This document shows positions 44,751 through 53,763 of a DNA stretch of 64,000 nucleotides, in pieces. Position 1 is the first letter of the stretch; each line of letters begins with the position of its first letter. The stretch comes from an uncultured Christensenella sp. (GTDB taxonomy: Bacteria; Bacillota; Clostridia; Christensenellales; UBA3700). Both the position numbers and the translations under genes were made by a program. The stretch lies in assembly GCA_910584635.1 (NCBI GenBank), contig CAJUBA010000004.1, positions 33,964 through 97,963 of the forward strand. Reading direction: 5' to 3'. Under the pieces are notes generated by a model. It saw only the letters and a program-made list of their open reading frames with translations, was not told where the DNA came from and ran no database searches.

Positions 44751-45893
44751 ATGGATAGACTTGAAGAATTAAGAAAACAAATAGATGCAACGGACAAAGA
44801 AATCGTAGCGTTGTTTGAAAAGCGTATGGCGCTTGTGTCGGGAGTTGCGGAATATAAAAAAGCAAACAGAACGCAAGTGCTTCAAACTTCGCGAGAAGAA
44901 CAGGTTTTGCAAAAAGCGGTCGATAATCTGCAAAATAAAGATTACGCCGATTCGGTAAAACAACTGATGATCGAATTGATGGGAATCAGTAAGGATTTTC
45001 AAAGAAAACAAATTTCTTGCGATTCTCCGTTGAAGAATTATAAAAGAAAGCCGATTGATCTTAAAGCAAGCAAAGGCTATTACGGAGACAGGGGTTCCAA
45101 TTCCGAAAAAGCGATGATTGACTTTTTCGGCGACGACAACGGACGGAATTTTCAAACTTTTGAAGAAGTGTTCAAGGCGTTGGCTGAAGACGAAATACAG
45201 TACGGAGTTTTGCCGATAGAAAACTCTTCGACGGGCGCGATAACCGAAGTATACGACTTGCTTAGAAAATACGATTTCTTTATCGTAGGCGAGCAGTGGG
45301 TAAAAATCAATCACTGTCTGTTGGGAGTAAAAGGCGGCAAGATTGAAGATATAGAGGAAGTGTATTCCCATCCGCAGGCAATTACGCAAAGCGACGGATT
45401 TCTTGCAAATAGGAACTGGAAAATTATTCCATATAAATCCACCGCGTCTTCGGCAAAACTCGTGGCGAGCGCGGCGGATAAAAGCAAAGCCGCGATTGCG
45501 TCCGAACGCAACGCGCAGTTGTACGGTTTGCAAGTGTTTGAGGCGGGTATACAGTCGCAATACTGCAACTGCACTAGGTTTATAATCATATCCAAGTATT
45601 TGTTGGAAAGCGAAGAGAGCGACAAAACGAGTATAGTTTTCGCATTGAATTCCACTCCGGGAGCGTTGTTTAATGCTTTGAAGTATTTCGCAAAAAACAA
45701 TATTAACCTTATCAACATAGAATCGCGACCGGTGGAAAATTCTCCGGAGAGTTATTATTTTTATACGGATTTGGAATATCCATGCAATTCTTCGAAACTT
45801 ATCGAAGCGTTGGGATATGTCCAAGAAATATCCGACTTTTTCGAGATAGTGGGAGAATATAAAAAAGGAAGCGTAACAAACGCCAAAGATTAA
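44751..45893 (+). CDS. pheA: Chorismate mutase / prephenate dehydratase (P-protein)
   Basis: Bifunctional 380-residue enzyme leading to phenylalanine. An AroQ-type chorismate mutase (about 1-90, MDRLEELRKQIDATDKEIV) is followed by prephenate dehydratase (about 105-285, with the TRF motif at 275-277, CNCTRFIII) and an ACT domain (about 295-370). The ACT domain has the Phe-binding ESRP motif at 324-327 and GALF in place of GALV. Phe feedback control is therefore likely. I chose the ATG at 44751 because it has a purine-rich site; the ATG at 44721 lies inside aroC. Confidence 0.93.
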   Translation: MDRLEELRKQIDATDKEIVALFEKRMALVSGVAEYKKANRTQVLQTSREEQVLQKAVDNLQNKDYADSVKQLMIELMGISKDFQRKQISCDSPLKNYKRKPIDLKASKGYYGDRGSNSEKAMIDFFGDDNGRNFQTFEEVFKALAEDEIQYGVLPIENSSTGAITEVYDLLRKYDFFIVGEQWVKINHCLLGVKGGKIEDIEEVYSHPQAITQSDGFLANRNWKIIPYKSTASSAKLVASAADKSKAAIASERNAQLYGLQVFEAGIQSQYCNCTRFIIISKYLLESEESDKTSIVFALNSTPGALFNALKYFAKNNINLINIESRPVENSPESYYFYTDLEYPCNSSKLIEALGYVQEISDFFEIVGEYKKGSVTNAKD

Positions 45894-45909
45894 ACTTTCG
45901 GGGGAAATT

Positions 45910-47202
45910 ATGAGATATTGCGTTATAGGAGAAAAACTTACTCATTCGATGTCGCCGCAAATTCATAAAGCGTATTTCGATTATTACAAAATGAAAAGCA
46001 GTTACGGTATAGAGCAAATCCCTATGCAGGATATGCTGTCCGGCGATTGCGAGCAGGTTTTGCGAGGTTACGACGGCTTTAACGTAACGGTGCCGTATAA
46101 AGAAAAAGTAATGAAATATCTCGCGGGAATTTCTGCGGAAGCCAAGTCTATAGGCGCGGTAAATACCGTTGTCAATTCCAACGGCTCGCTTTACGGCTAT
46201 AATACCGACCCTTACGGATTTGAAAATTTATTAAAATCCAACGGTATTAAGATAAAGGATTGCAGTTTTGTGATATTGGGAAGCGGCGGAGCGAGTAAGT
46301 CGGTTAAATACATACTGAAAAAACGCGGAGCAAACTCCGTACTTGTCGCGACGAGAGATGCGGAAAAGGCGAAAGAGGACGGTTTTATATCTTACGATTT
46401 ATTGAAAAATTATAAAGCGAACGCGCTGATAAATACTACCCCCGTAGGTATGTATCCCAATTCCGACGGTTGTCCCGTTTCGGAAGATATAATAGTCAAT
46501 TTTGACAGCGTAGTCGATATAGTATATAATCCCGTTTATACCAATCTTTTGCAAACGGCGGTAAAATTGGGTAAGAAAGCGGTAGGCGGACTTTATATGT
46601 TGGTCGCGCAAGCAATGAAATCTCAGGAGATATGGAGCAATAACCTTACTGATTCGAAGTTGACCAAAAAGATTTACAACTCGCTTATGAAAGAATATTT
46701 TGCTAAAAACGGCGGAAATATTTATCTTACGGGCATAATGTCTTGCGGAAAGACCGTCAAAGGTAAAAAAGTAGCGGAAAAACTCGGTTGGGAATTTGTC
46801 GACGCCGATAAATACATAGAGGAACTGTTTGGCGAAAGTATTCCGCAGATGTTTGAAAAAGGCGAAGATTATTTCAGACAATGCGAGTCTGAGGCGATTT
46901 ATAGACTGTCGCAAAGAAAAAACTTGGTTGTGGCTACAGGCGGAGGCGCGATATTGAAAGACGTCAACGTCAGCGCAATGAAACTAAGCGGAATTATAGT
47001 GCTAATCGAGAGAAATTTGGAGGACATAATTGCCAGCGTAAATACTCAAACAAGACCGCTGTTGAAAGATGGCGCAGATAAACTGAGAAAGATTTATAAA
47101 GAAAGAAAACAAAGATATTACGATACTTGCGACGTGGTCGTAAAGAGTCATGAATACGATATGTACAAGACGGTCAACGATATCGTTAAAGTAATATTAT
47201 AG
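45910..47202 (+). CDS. aroE: Shikimate dehydrogenase-shikimate kinase fusion
   Basis: 430-residue two-enzyme fusion for steps 4 and 5 of the shikimate pathway. The AroE part (about 1-262) has the substrate motif THSMSPQIH, catalytic Lys 64 (NVTVPYKEKV), Asp 100 (YNTDPYGF) and the NADP loop LGSGGASKS. The AroK part (about 266-430) has Walker A GIMSCGKT (275-282), the shikimate-binding VDADKYIEE (297-305), the GGG loop (ATGGGAI) and the lid Arg region TRPLL. Both active sites look complete. The fusion is not disrupted by any stop or frameshift. It lies mid-operon, 17 nt after pheA. Confidence 0.93.
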   Translation: MRYCVIGEKLTHSMSPQIHKAYFDYYKMKSSYGIEQIPMQDMLSGDCEQVLRGYDGFNVTVPYKEKVMKYLAGISAEAKSIGAVNTVVNSNGSLYGYNTDPYGFENLLKSNGIKIKDCSFVILGSGGASKSVKYILKKRGANSVLVATRDAEKAKEDGFISYDLLKNYKANALINTTPVGMYPNSDGCPVSEDIIVNFDSVVDIVYNPVYTNLLQTAVKLGKKAVGGLYMLVAQAMKSQEIWSNNLTDSKLTKKIYNSLMKEYFAKNGGNIYLTGIMSCGKTVKGKKVAEKLGWEFVDADKYIEELFGESIPQMFEKGEDYFRQCESEAIYRLSQRKNLVVATGGGAILKDVNVSAMKLSGIIVLIERNLEDIIASVNTQTRPLLKDGADKLRKIYKERKQRYYDTCDVVVKSHEYDMYKTVNDIVKVIL

Positions 47203-47212
47203 GAGATGCGGT

Positions 47213-47644
47213 ATGAAAAAAATAATGGTCGTCAACGGCGTTAATCTGAATATGCTGGGTATACGCGAGAAAAACATTTACGGCGATTCTACTTATGACG
47301 GACTTTGCGATTATATACGCGAAAAGTGTTCGGATATGCCGGTAAAGTTGAGTTTTTTTCAATCCAACTGCGAGGGCGCTATAGTCGACTGTCTGCAAAA
47401 GTGTTATTTTGAAAAGTATGACGGAATAGTTTTGAATCCCGGAGCGTATACGCATTATTCGTACGCGCTGTACGACGCGATAAAATCCATTGCGCCTGTC
47501 AAGGTAGTAGAAACGCATATATCGGATATAAATACGCGTGAGGAGTTTAGACGCGTGTCGGTAACCGCGCCCGCTTGCGTAGCGCAAATATCCGGTCAGG
47601 GATTTGACGGATACGTTCAGGCAATAAGACTTTTATTGAAATAA
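47213..47644 (+). CDS. aroQ: Type II 3-dehydroquinate dehydratase
   Basis: 143-residue type II dehydroquinase, the reversible dehydration of 3-dehydroquinate to 3-dehydroshikimate (step 3). Markers are NGVNLNMLGIREKNIYG (catalytic Arg and Tyr), FQSNCEGAIVDCLQ, NPGAYTHYSYALYDAI and the final VSVTAPACVAQISGQG. It forms dodecamers in other bacteria and needs no cofactor. A GGAGATG site precedes the ATG, 10 nt after the aroE-aroK fusion. Confidence 0.96.
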   Translation: MKKIMVVNGVNLNMLGIREKNIYGDSTYDGLCDYIREKCSDMPVKLSFFQSNCEGAIVDCLQKCYFEKYDGIVLNPGAYTHYSYALYDAIKSIAPVKVVETHISDINTREEFRRVSVTAPACVAQISGQGFDGYVQAIRLLLK

Positions 47645-47668
47645 TTCGTATTAAATAAGGTAAAATTT

Positions 47669-48535
47669 ATGGAACAAGATAAAGTAATTACGATAGTCGG
47701 TTTGGGAGTCGTTGGCGGTTCCTACGCAATCGCGCTTTCCAAGAAAGGTTATACGGTATACGGTGTAAACAGGTCTAGCGAGAGTTTGGACATGGCTTTG
47801 GAATGCGGCGCGATAAAAAAAGGAGCGCATACTCCCGAAGAATTTTTTGCCGAGAGCGACATTATCATTATAGCGCTGTATCCCGACCAAATTGTCGAGT
47901 ATTTGAAAAAGTACGGCAAGTTTATCAAGCAAGGCTGTCTTGTCAGCGACGTTGCGGGCATTAAAAGTCGCTTTGTCGACGATATAAACGCCGTAATGCC
48001 CAAAGGAAGCGAATTCATTTTTTGCCATCCTATGGCGGGTAGAGAAAAGAGAGGTTTTCGCTACGCCGACGACAGAGTATTGCAAGGCGCGAATTTTCTG
48101 ATTGCCAAGACGGAAACGACAACGGACGAAGCAATAGCGCGTATGAGCCGACTTGTCAAGGATATCGGATTCGGAGAAGTTCGAGTAACGGACGCCGCTA
48201 CTCATGATAAAGTAATCGCTTATACTTCGCAACTTCCTCACGCAATCGCTGTGTCGTTGATAAACAGCGACGACGAGGATAGCGAAACCGCAAGTTTTAT
48301 CGGCGATTCTTATAGAGATTTGACGAGAATTGCAAATATCAATGAGGATTTGTGGTCGGAGTTGTTTTTAGGTAATAAAGAAAACCTTATATCTACGATA
48401 ACGTCTTTTGAAGAGCAGTTGTCGCTTGTTAAAAACGCTATCGAGCAAGACGATAGACAGACGCTTAAAAGACTGTTCGTCAAGTCTACTCAAAGACGTA
48501 TAGGCTTGGAGAAGAAGAAACAAACGGAAAAATAA
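47669..48535 (+). CDS. tyrA: Prephenate dehydrogenase
   Basis: 288-residue NAD(P)-dependent oxidative decarboxylation of prephenate to 4-hydroxyphenylpyruvate, toward tyrosine. The Rossmann motif VGLGVVGGSYAIALS is at the N-terminus, the catalytic His region is FCHPMAGREKRGF, and the dimerisation domain has YTSQLPHAIAVSL. There is no C-terminal ACT domain, so Tyr feedback through an ACT domain is not expected. It is the last gene of the aromatic operon and is followed by a strong terminator. Confidence 0.94.
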   Translation: MEQDKVITIVGLGVVGGSYAIALSKKGYTVYGVNRSSESLDMALECGAIKKGAHTPEEFFAESDIIIIALYPDQIVEYLKKYGKFIKQGCLVSDVAGIKSRFVDDINAVMPKGSEFIFCHPMAGREKRGFRYADDRVLQGANFLIAKTETTTDEAIARMSRLVKDIGFGEVRVTDAATHDKVIAYTSQLPHAIAVSLINSDDEDSETASFIGDSYRDLTRIANINEDLWSELFLGNKENLISTITSFEEQLSLVKNAIEQDDRQTLKRLFVKSTQRRIGLEKKKQTEK

Positions 48536-48567
48536 ATACTGAACGCCGTTCAGTTTGTAAAATGCAT

Positions 48568-48606
48568 ATAGTAGCGACGTTGAATTGCCGCTACTATTCT
48601 TTTTTA
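48568..48606 (+). terminator. Terminator of the aromatic operon
   Basis: ATAGTAGCG (48568-48576) pairs with CGCTACTAT (48589-48597), followed by TCTTTTTT. A second small dyad, ACTGAACG-C-CGTTCAGT (48538-48554), precedes it. Confidence 0.88.
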
Positions 48607-48848
48607 TATTGATACTGAATTTCTAATTTTAAGATTCGATCTTCTATGCTTGGCTATGTGTTTATATTGCAATAAAATTCTTTGCCTGTGTTTATTAAGT
48701 ATGCAACTGAACATTGTTCAATATAATATTTATTTGATTTTTCTTAAACCATAAGAAAGGTTGTTTGTAGGGAGAATGCTCGTTGTGAATATTCAAAAAT
48801 ATCGGTTTATTCCGATTGTTCGAAATTTGTTAGAATAGGTTAAAATAT

Positions 48849-48877
48849 TTGACATAATATATTATGTGTGTTATTAT
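48849..48877 (+). promoter_or_regulatory. Promoter of the P-type ATPase gene
   Basis: TTGACA (48849-48854), 17-bp spacer, TATTAT (48872-48877), about 50 nt before the start. The remaining part of the gap 48607-48848 is AT-rich, and I see no gene or clear structure in it. Confidence 0.75.
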
Positions 48878-48927
48878 TTATGTGCTTATTATATTAAGAG
48901 GAGCAAATCAATAAAAGGATAAGTAAG

Positions 48928-51900
48928 ATGGCGGACAGGAAAAAAGTTGCTGATAAAGGAAACGGGAAAGTTTCCGGCGCGATGAGCGACGGCGAAAAAG
49001 TCGCAAAAAACAAAAACGCGACGTCGACCGAAATTACTGATACTGACGGCGGAAAACAGAATATCGCCGAAAAAAATATAAACGAAAATAAAGAATCGGA
49101 GACGCTTGACTCTGCTTTGGGCGACGAAACTGTGGTTACCAACGAGGACGGAACGACGGTTCGCATTTCCAAGATTAAAACGGAAAGTGGAAAAGTAATA
49201 ATCAAAAAGACCATTGTCAGGAAGGTTGTCAAGCCTAAGACGGAAGACGAGTCGAAAGTCGCGGCGTCTAATACCGAAATTTCGGATAAAGAAGAAGTAA
49301 AAGACAAAGCGGAAATTAAAACCGATAAAAAGAAAGACGAGAGCGGCAGGGATGAAAATTCCGCCGTTAAGGACGTCGATGCTCAAATCGAAGAGTCGGA
49401 AGATAAATCGGGCGCGGACAATGAAAAAGACTCTTCCGCCGACTCTAAGAAAAAAGAGAAGAAGGCGAAAGAGAAAAAAGAGCGTAATAAAAAATCTAAA
49501 GAAAGCGCGGAAGAGAAAACCGATTCAAAAGAAGAGTCGGAAGTTAAGAAAGTTGCAGACGAAAAAGAAGAAGATCCCGCGCTGATTGAAAAAAAGCAGA
49601 AGAAACTTGAAGCGCAACAGAAAAAGCAAGAAGAGGCGGAAGCGAAGAAAGCGTTTAAGGAAAAAATCAAAATGCTCAAAGAAACGCCGTTCGTGAACGT
49701 TGAGGCGGGGGCAGACGACGGATTGAATGACGAACAGGTCGAGGAAAGAGAACTTCGCGGAATGACCAACAAAGTGGATAATTCCATATCCAAGTCGTAT
49801 CTCAAAATTTTCACGACGAATATATTTACGCTGTTCAATTTGCTCAATATATTCTTGGCTTGTCTGATTATCATTTTCAACGGTCAAATAAAGAATATGC
49901 TTTTTGCGGGCATAGCGATGATAAATCTTGTCATCGGAATTATTCAAGAGATTCGTTCAAAACGCGCTCTTGACAAACTGTCGCTTGTTTCGGCGCCCTC
50001 TATCGAAGCGGTCAGAAACGGGCAGGTTGTGGAAATTTCCACCGATGATATTGTAATTGACGATATTATCATACTCAAACAGGGAAGTCAGATACCTACC
50101 GATTGCATAGTCGTGGGCGGAGAATGCGAAGCAAACGAATCGCTTCTTACGGGAGAACAGGACGATATACATAAAGGCATCGGAGATCAACTCATGTCGG
50201 GCAGTTTCGTGCAGTCTGGCAAATGCAGAGCGAGAGTCATGGCGGTAGGCGAAGATACTTACGCGTCAAAGTTGATGAGCGAGGCTAAAAAGTTCAAAAA
50301 ATCCAAGTCGGAACTTATGCGTTCCATCAACTGGATTATCAGAATCGCGACTATTATAATTTTCCCGTTGGGAATTCTCATGTTTATTACCAACATGAAG
50401 CATGCGACTAGTATTTCTGGCGCGGTAACAAGCACCGTATCTTCGGTAATCGGTATGATCCCCGAAGGTTTGGTAATGCTTACGTCCGTAGCGCTTGCGC
50501 TAGGTATCGTAAGACTTGCGAAAAAACGCACGCTCGTACAAGACCTATATTCTATCGAAGCGCTTGCCAGAGTAGACGTGCTTTGTTTGGATAAGACGGG
50601 TACTATTACAGAAGGTTCGATGCAAGTAGAGAGCGTTCACGTTTATTCGTCTAAGTTCGGTTCGCCCGACGATATTATGGCGAATTTGGTAAACGCTTTG
50701 GGCAAAAACAACGCTACTTTCGAAGCGTGCGCCGAGTATTTTTCCTCAAACGAAACGTATAAAGTGTCAAAACTCATGCCATTCTCTTCGGCAAGAAAAT
50801 GGAGCGGAGCAAGTTTTAGCGGCGTGGGAACGTTTATCGTTGGAGCGCCTGAATTCGTGCTTAAAGAGAGATATTCGCTCGTGGAGCGCAACGTAAACGA
50901 ATACGCTATGGAAGGTTACAGAGTACTTGTGCTGGTAACTACTCCCGAATCTCTTCAAGACGGAGCGATGGACCCTGCTAAAATGGAATTGGTCGCTTTG
51001 ATAGTGTTGAGCGATAAGATAAGAAGCACCGCTTCCGCTACGTTTGAATATTTCGAACAGCAAGGCGTTCAACTCAAAGTAATTTCCGGAGACAATCCGC
51101 TTACCGTATCCAAAGTCGCGGAAAGAGCGGGTATGAAAAACGCGGAAAAATATATCGACGCGTCGGTAGATCTCGATACTCCCGACAAGATATACGAGGC
51201 GGCTGAAAAATATACGGTATTCGGAAGAGTATCGCCTTCTCAGAAAAAAGAATTGGTAGCGGCGCTTAAAGCGCACGGACACACGGTCGGCATGACCGGC
51301 GACGGCGTAAACGACGTAATGGCTCTCAAAGAATCCGACTGTTCAATCGCTATGGCGAGCGGTTCGGACGCGAGCAGAAACGTTGCCCAACTTGTCCTTC
51401 TCGACAGCGACTTTTCGTCGTTGCCGAGCGTAGTGAGCGAGGGAAGAAGAGTTATAAACAACATAGAAAGAGCGTCTTCGCTGTTTTTGGTTAAGACTAC
51501 GTTCAGCGCCGTGCTGTCGTTGCTCTTGATAATATTCCAGTTTTCGACGTATCCGTTCGAGCCTATCCAACTTACGCTCATCAACGCGTTGTTCGTAGGC
51601 GTGCCGTCGTTCATACTTGCGTTGGAACCCAACGACAGACGCGTAAAAGGCAACTTCTTGAGCAAAGTCTTCAAGCGAGCCTTACCGGCGGGACTTACAG
51701 TCGCGTTTGCGATTATATTGGTATGTTGGATGTACAACGACATCGGATTCGACGTTTCGCCGCAAATATCCACTATGAGCGTATTCATAACGGCTTCCGT
51801 ATCTTTCGTCGTTTTGGTACAGGTTTGCATGCCTTACACCAAAGACAAAATATTTATGCTAGCATTGTTGTTGGTTGCGTTTATATTCGCGGTAAGCAAC

Positions 51901-52113
51901 AGTTTCTTAAGCGAAAAATTTTCGTTGGTATCGCTCAATTCCGACATGGTTTTAAGACTTGTAATAATCATCGCTTGCATACTGCCGATAATGGCGTTTA
52001 TGAGAGTGGAGATAGAAGCGTTTAAGGCGCTGTTCAAAGAAACGGGCGGATTTATAAAACGCGAAAAAGACAAGGCGAAGAATTTCTTCAACCGTTTCGA
52101 CAATAAGAAATAA
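48928..52113 (+). CDS. HAD-superfamily P-type cation ATPase with long charged N-terminus
   Basis: 1061-residue integral membrane pump. The core (about 279-1061) shows TGE (LLTGEQDD), the phosphorylation motif CLDKTGTITEG (Asp 555), the hinge MTGDGVNDVMALKESDC, and membrane helices M1-M6 plus C-terminal ones. M4 reads IPEGLVMLTSVAL (Leu-Val instead of Leu-Pro), as in the CtpE/P-type calcium-uptake-like group; the ion is not certain. The first about 270 residues are Lys/Glu/Asp-rich, low complexity and probably disordered (for example SADSKKKEKKAKEKKERNKK), which is unusual for the family. No frameshift is visible. The reading frame is continuous from the ATG at 48928. Confidence 0.87.
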   Translation: MADRKKVADKGNGKVSGAMSDGEKVAKNKNATSTEITDTDGGKQNIAEKNINENKESETLDSALGDETVVTNEDGTTVRISKIKTESGKVIIKKTIVRKVVKPKTEDESKVAASNTEISDKEEVKDKAEIKTDKKKDESGRDENSAVKDVDAQIEESEDKSGADNEKDSSADSKKKEKKAKEKKERNKKSKESAEEKTDSKEESEVKKVADEKEEDPALIEKKQKKLEAQQKKQEEAEAKKAFKEKIKMLKETPFVNVEAGADDGLNDEQVEERELRGMTNKVDNSISKSYLKIFTTNIFTLFNLLNIFLACLIIIFNGQIKNMLFAGIAMINLVIGIIQEIRSKRALDKLSLVSAPSIEAVRNGQVVEISTDDIVIDDIIILKQGSQIPTDCIVVGGECEANESLLTGEQDDIHKGIGDQLMSGSFVQSGKCRARVMAVGEDTYASKLMSEAKKFKKSKSELMRSINWIIRIATIIIFPLGILMFITNMKHATSISGAVTSTVSSVIGMIPEGLVMLTSVALALGIVRLAKKRTLVQDLYSIEALARVDVLCLDKTGTITEGSMQVESVHVYSSKFGSPDDIMANLVNALGKNNATFEACAEYFSSNETYKVSKLMPFSSARKWSGASFSGVGTFIVGAPEFVLKERYSLVERNVNEYAMEGYRVLVLVTTPESLQDGAMDPAKMELVALIVLSDKIRSTASATFEYFEQQGVQLKVISGDNPLTVSKVAERAGMKNAEKYIDASVDLDTPDKIYEAAEKYTVFGRVSPSQKKELVAALKAHGHTVGMTGDGVNDVMALKESDCSIAMASGSDASRNVAQLVLLDSDFSSLPSVVSEGRRVINNIERASSLFLVKTTFSAVLSLLLIIFQFSTYPFEPIQLTLINALFVGVPSFILALEPNDRRVKGNFLSKVFKRALPAGLTVAFAIILVCWMYNDIGFDVSPQISTMSVFITASVSFVVLVQVCMPYTKDKIFMLALLLVAFIFAVSNSFLSEKFSLVSLNSDMVLRLVIIIACILPIMAFMRVEIEAFKALFKETGGFIKREKDKAKNFFNRFDNKK

Positions 52114-52146
52114 ATTACTCATAAATACACAAGGAGATAACTTTCA

Positions 52147-53682
52147 ATGACAAATGAAAAAGTGTTGGTAATCGACTTCGGAGGTCAATACAATCAACTT
52201 ATCGCAAGACGCGTAAGAGAATTCAACGTTTATTGCGAAATGTATCCTTACACTATAAGTCTGGAAAAAATCAAGAGTCTTAATCCTATCGGTATTATTT
52301 TTACCGGCGGACCGAGCAGCGTAACCGACGAAGGCGCTCCTCGCATAGACAAGGGAATATTCGATTTGGGAATCCCCGTGTTGGGTATCTGTTACGGCGC
52401 CCAACTCATCGCTTATACGTTGAACGGAAAAGTCGAGCAGGCAAAGAGCAGAGAATACGGAAAAAAAGAAGCGACTTACGATACGGACAGTTTGCTTTTC
52501 AAAGGTCTTAACAAAAAGAACGTTTGCTGGATGAGCCATACCTATCAAGTAACGGAATTACCGCAAGGATTCAAATCTATCGCTCATACCGACACCTGTA
52601 AAATCGCCGCTTTCGAAAATGAGGAAAAGGCTATATACGGTATGCAGTATCATCCCGAAGTTATGCACACCGAACAAGGTCTGGACATGCTCAAAAACTT
52701 CCTTTACTACGTCGTGAAAGCTAAAGGCGATTGGACGATGTCCAACTTTGTTCACAAGTCGATATCCGAACTCAAAGCCAAGATTGGAGATAAGAAAGTG
52801 CTTTGCGCGTTCAGCGGCGGCGTAGATTCCGCGGTAGCGGCGACTCTTATCCATAAAGCGGTAGGAGATCAGTTGACTTGTATTTTCGTAGATCACGGTC
52901 TTTTGAGAAAGAACGAAGCAAAAGAAGTTATGAAAGTTTTCAAAGAAGATATGGGTATGAACGTCATACTTGCCGACGCTTCCGAAAGATTTTTGAAAAA
53001 ATTGCAAGGCGTTAAAGAGCCGGAAAAGAAAAGAAAAATAATCGGCAAAGAGTTTATCGACGTATTTGAAATAGAAGCCAAAAAGATCGGCGCGGTAGAT
53101 TATCTCGTACAGGGAACGATATATCCCGACGTAATCGAATCGGGTCTTGGAAGCAGCGCCGTTATTAAATCTCATCACAACGTAGGCGGACTTCCCAGCG
53201 TAGTCAATTTCAAAGAAATAGTCGAGCCTTTGAGAGATTTGTTTAAGGATGAAGTAAGAAAAGTAGGTTTTGAACTCGGACTTCCGCGCGACGTAGTAAT
53301 GCGTCAGCCGTTCCCCGGTCCCGGACTTGCTATTAGAATTATAGGCAACATAACAAAGAAAAAATTGGATATTTTGCGCGACGCAGATTACATATTCAGA
53401 GAAGAGGTAAAACTCAACGGGCTTTCCGACGAGATATGGCAGTACTTCGCAGTACTTACGAATATGAGAAGCGTAGGCGTAATGGGCGACTGCCGTACTT
53501 ACGACTATACTTTGGTTTTGAGAGCGGTAACTTCGGTAGACGCTATGACGGCAGATTGGGCGAGAATTCCTGCGGACGTTCTTGAAAAAATCTCTACGAG
53601 AATAGTCAACGAAGTAAAACATATCAACAGAGTGGTTTACGACATCACTTCCAAACCGCCGGCAACAATCGAGTGGGAATAA
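52147..53682 (+). CDS. guaA: GMP synthase (glutamine-hydrolysing)
   Basis: Amination of XMP to GMP using glutamine and ATP. The 511-residue length is normal. The glutaminase domain (about 1-195) has the nucleophile context GICYGAQLIAY and the His-Glu pair in QYHPEVMHTE. The ATP-pyrophosphatase domain has SGGVDS at about 223-228. The dimerisation domain ends in the usual KPPATIEWE. It begins 33 nt after the ATPase gene with an AAGGAGAT site and is followed by purA, so guanine and adenine nucleotide branches sit together. Confidence 0.97.
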   Translation: MTNEKVLVIDFGGQYNQLIARRVREFNVYCEMYPYTISLEKIKSLNPIGIIFTGGPSSVTDEGAPRIDKGIFDLGIPVLGICYGAQLIAYTLNGKVEQAKSREYGKKEATYDTDSLLFKGLNKKNVCWMSHTYQVTELPQGFKSIAHTDTCKIAAFENEEKAIYGMQYHPEVMHTEQGLDMLKNFLYYVVKAKGDWTMSNFVHKSISELKAKIGDKKVLCAFSGGVDSAVAATLIHKAVGDQLTCIFVDHGLLRKNEAKEVMKVFKEDMGMNVILADASERFLKKLQGVKEPEKKRKIIGKEFIDVFEIEAKKIGAVDYLVQGTIYPDVIESGLGSSAVIKSHHNVGGLPSVVNFKEIVEPLRDLFKDEVRKVGFELGLPRDVVMRQPFPGPGLAIRIIGNITKKKLDILRDADYIFREEVKLNGLSDEIWQYFAVLTNMRSVGVMGDCRTYDYTLVLRAVTSVDAMTADWARIPADVLEKISTRIVNEVKHINRVVYDITSKPPATIEWE

Positions 53683-53704
53683 AGATATAACAGGATACAA
53701 TTTC

Positions 53705-53734
53705 TTGTTAAACAATACAAAAGAATCATATAGT
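53705..53734 (+). promoter_or_regulatory. Possible promoter of purA
   Basis: TTGTTA (53705-53710), 18-bp spacer, TATAGT (53729-53734), 29 nt before the purA ATG, which has an AAAGGAG site. Readthrough from guaA is also possible. Confidence 0.5.
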
Positions 53735-53763
53735 TTATTTGCGTAAAGCGAAAGGAGTAAATA

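Noticed and set aside
53683..53763. Purine riboswitch between guaA and purA
   Set aside because: The 80-nt gap lacks the conserved three-way junction sequences of purine aptamers; it only has a promoter-like pair.
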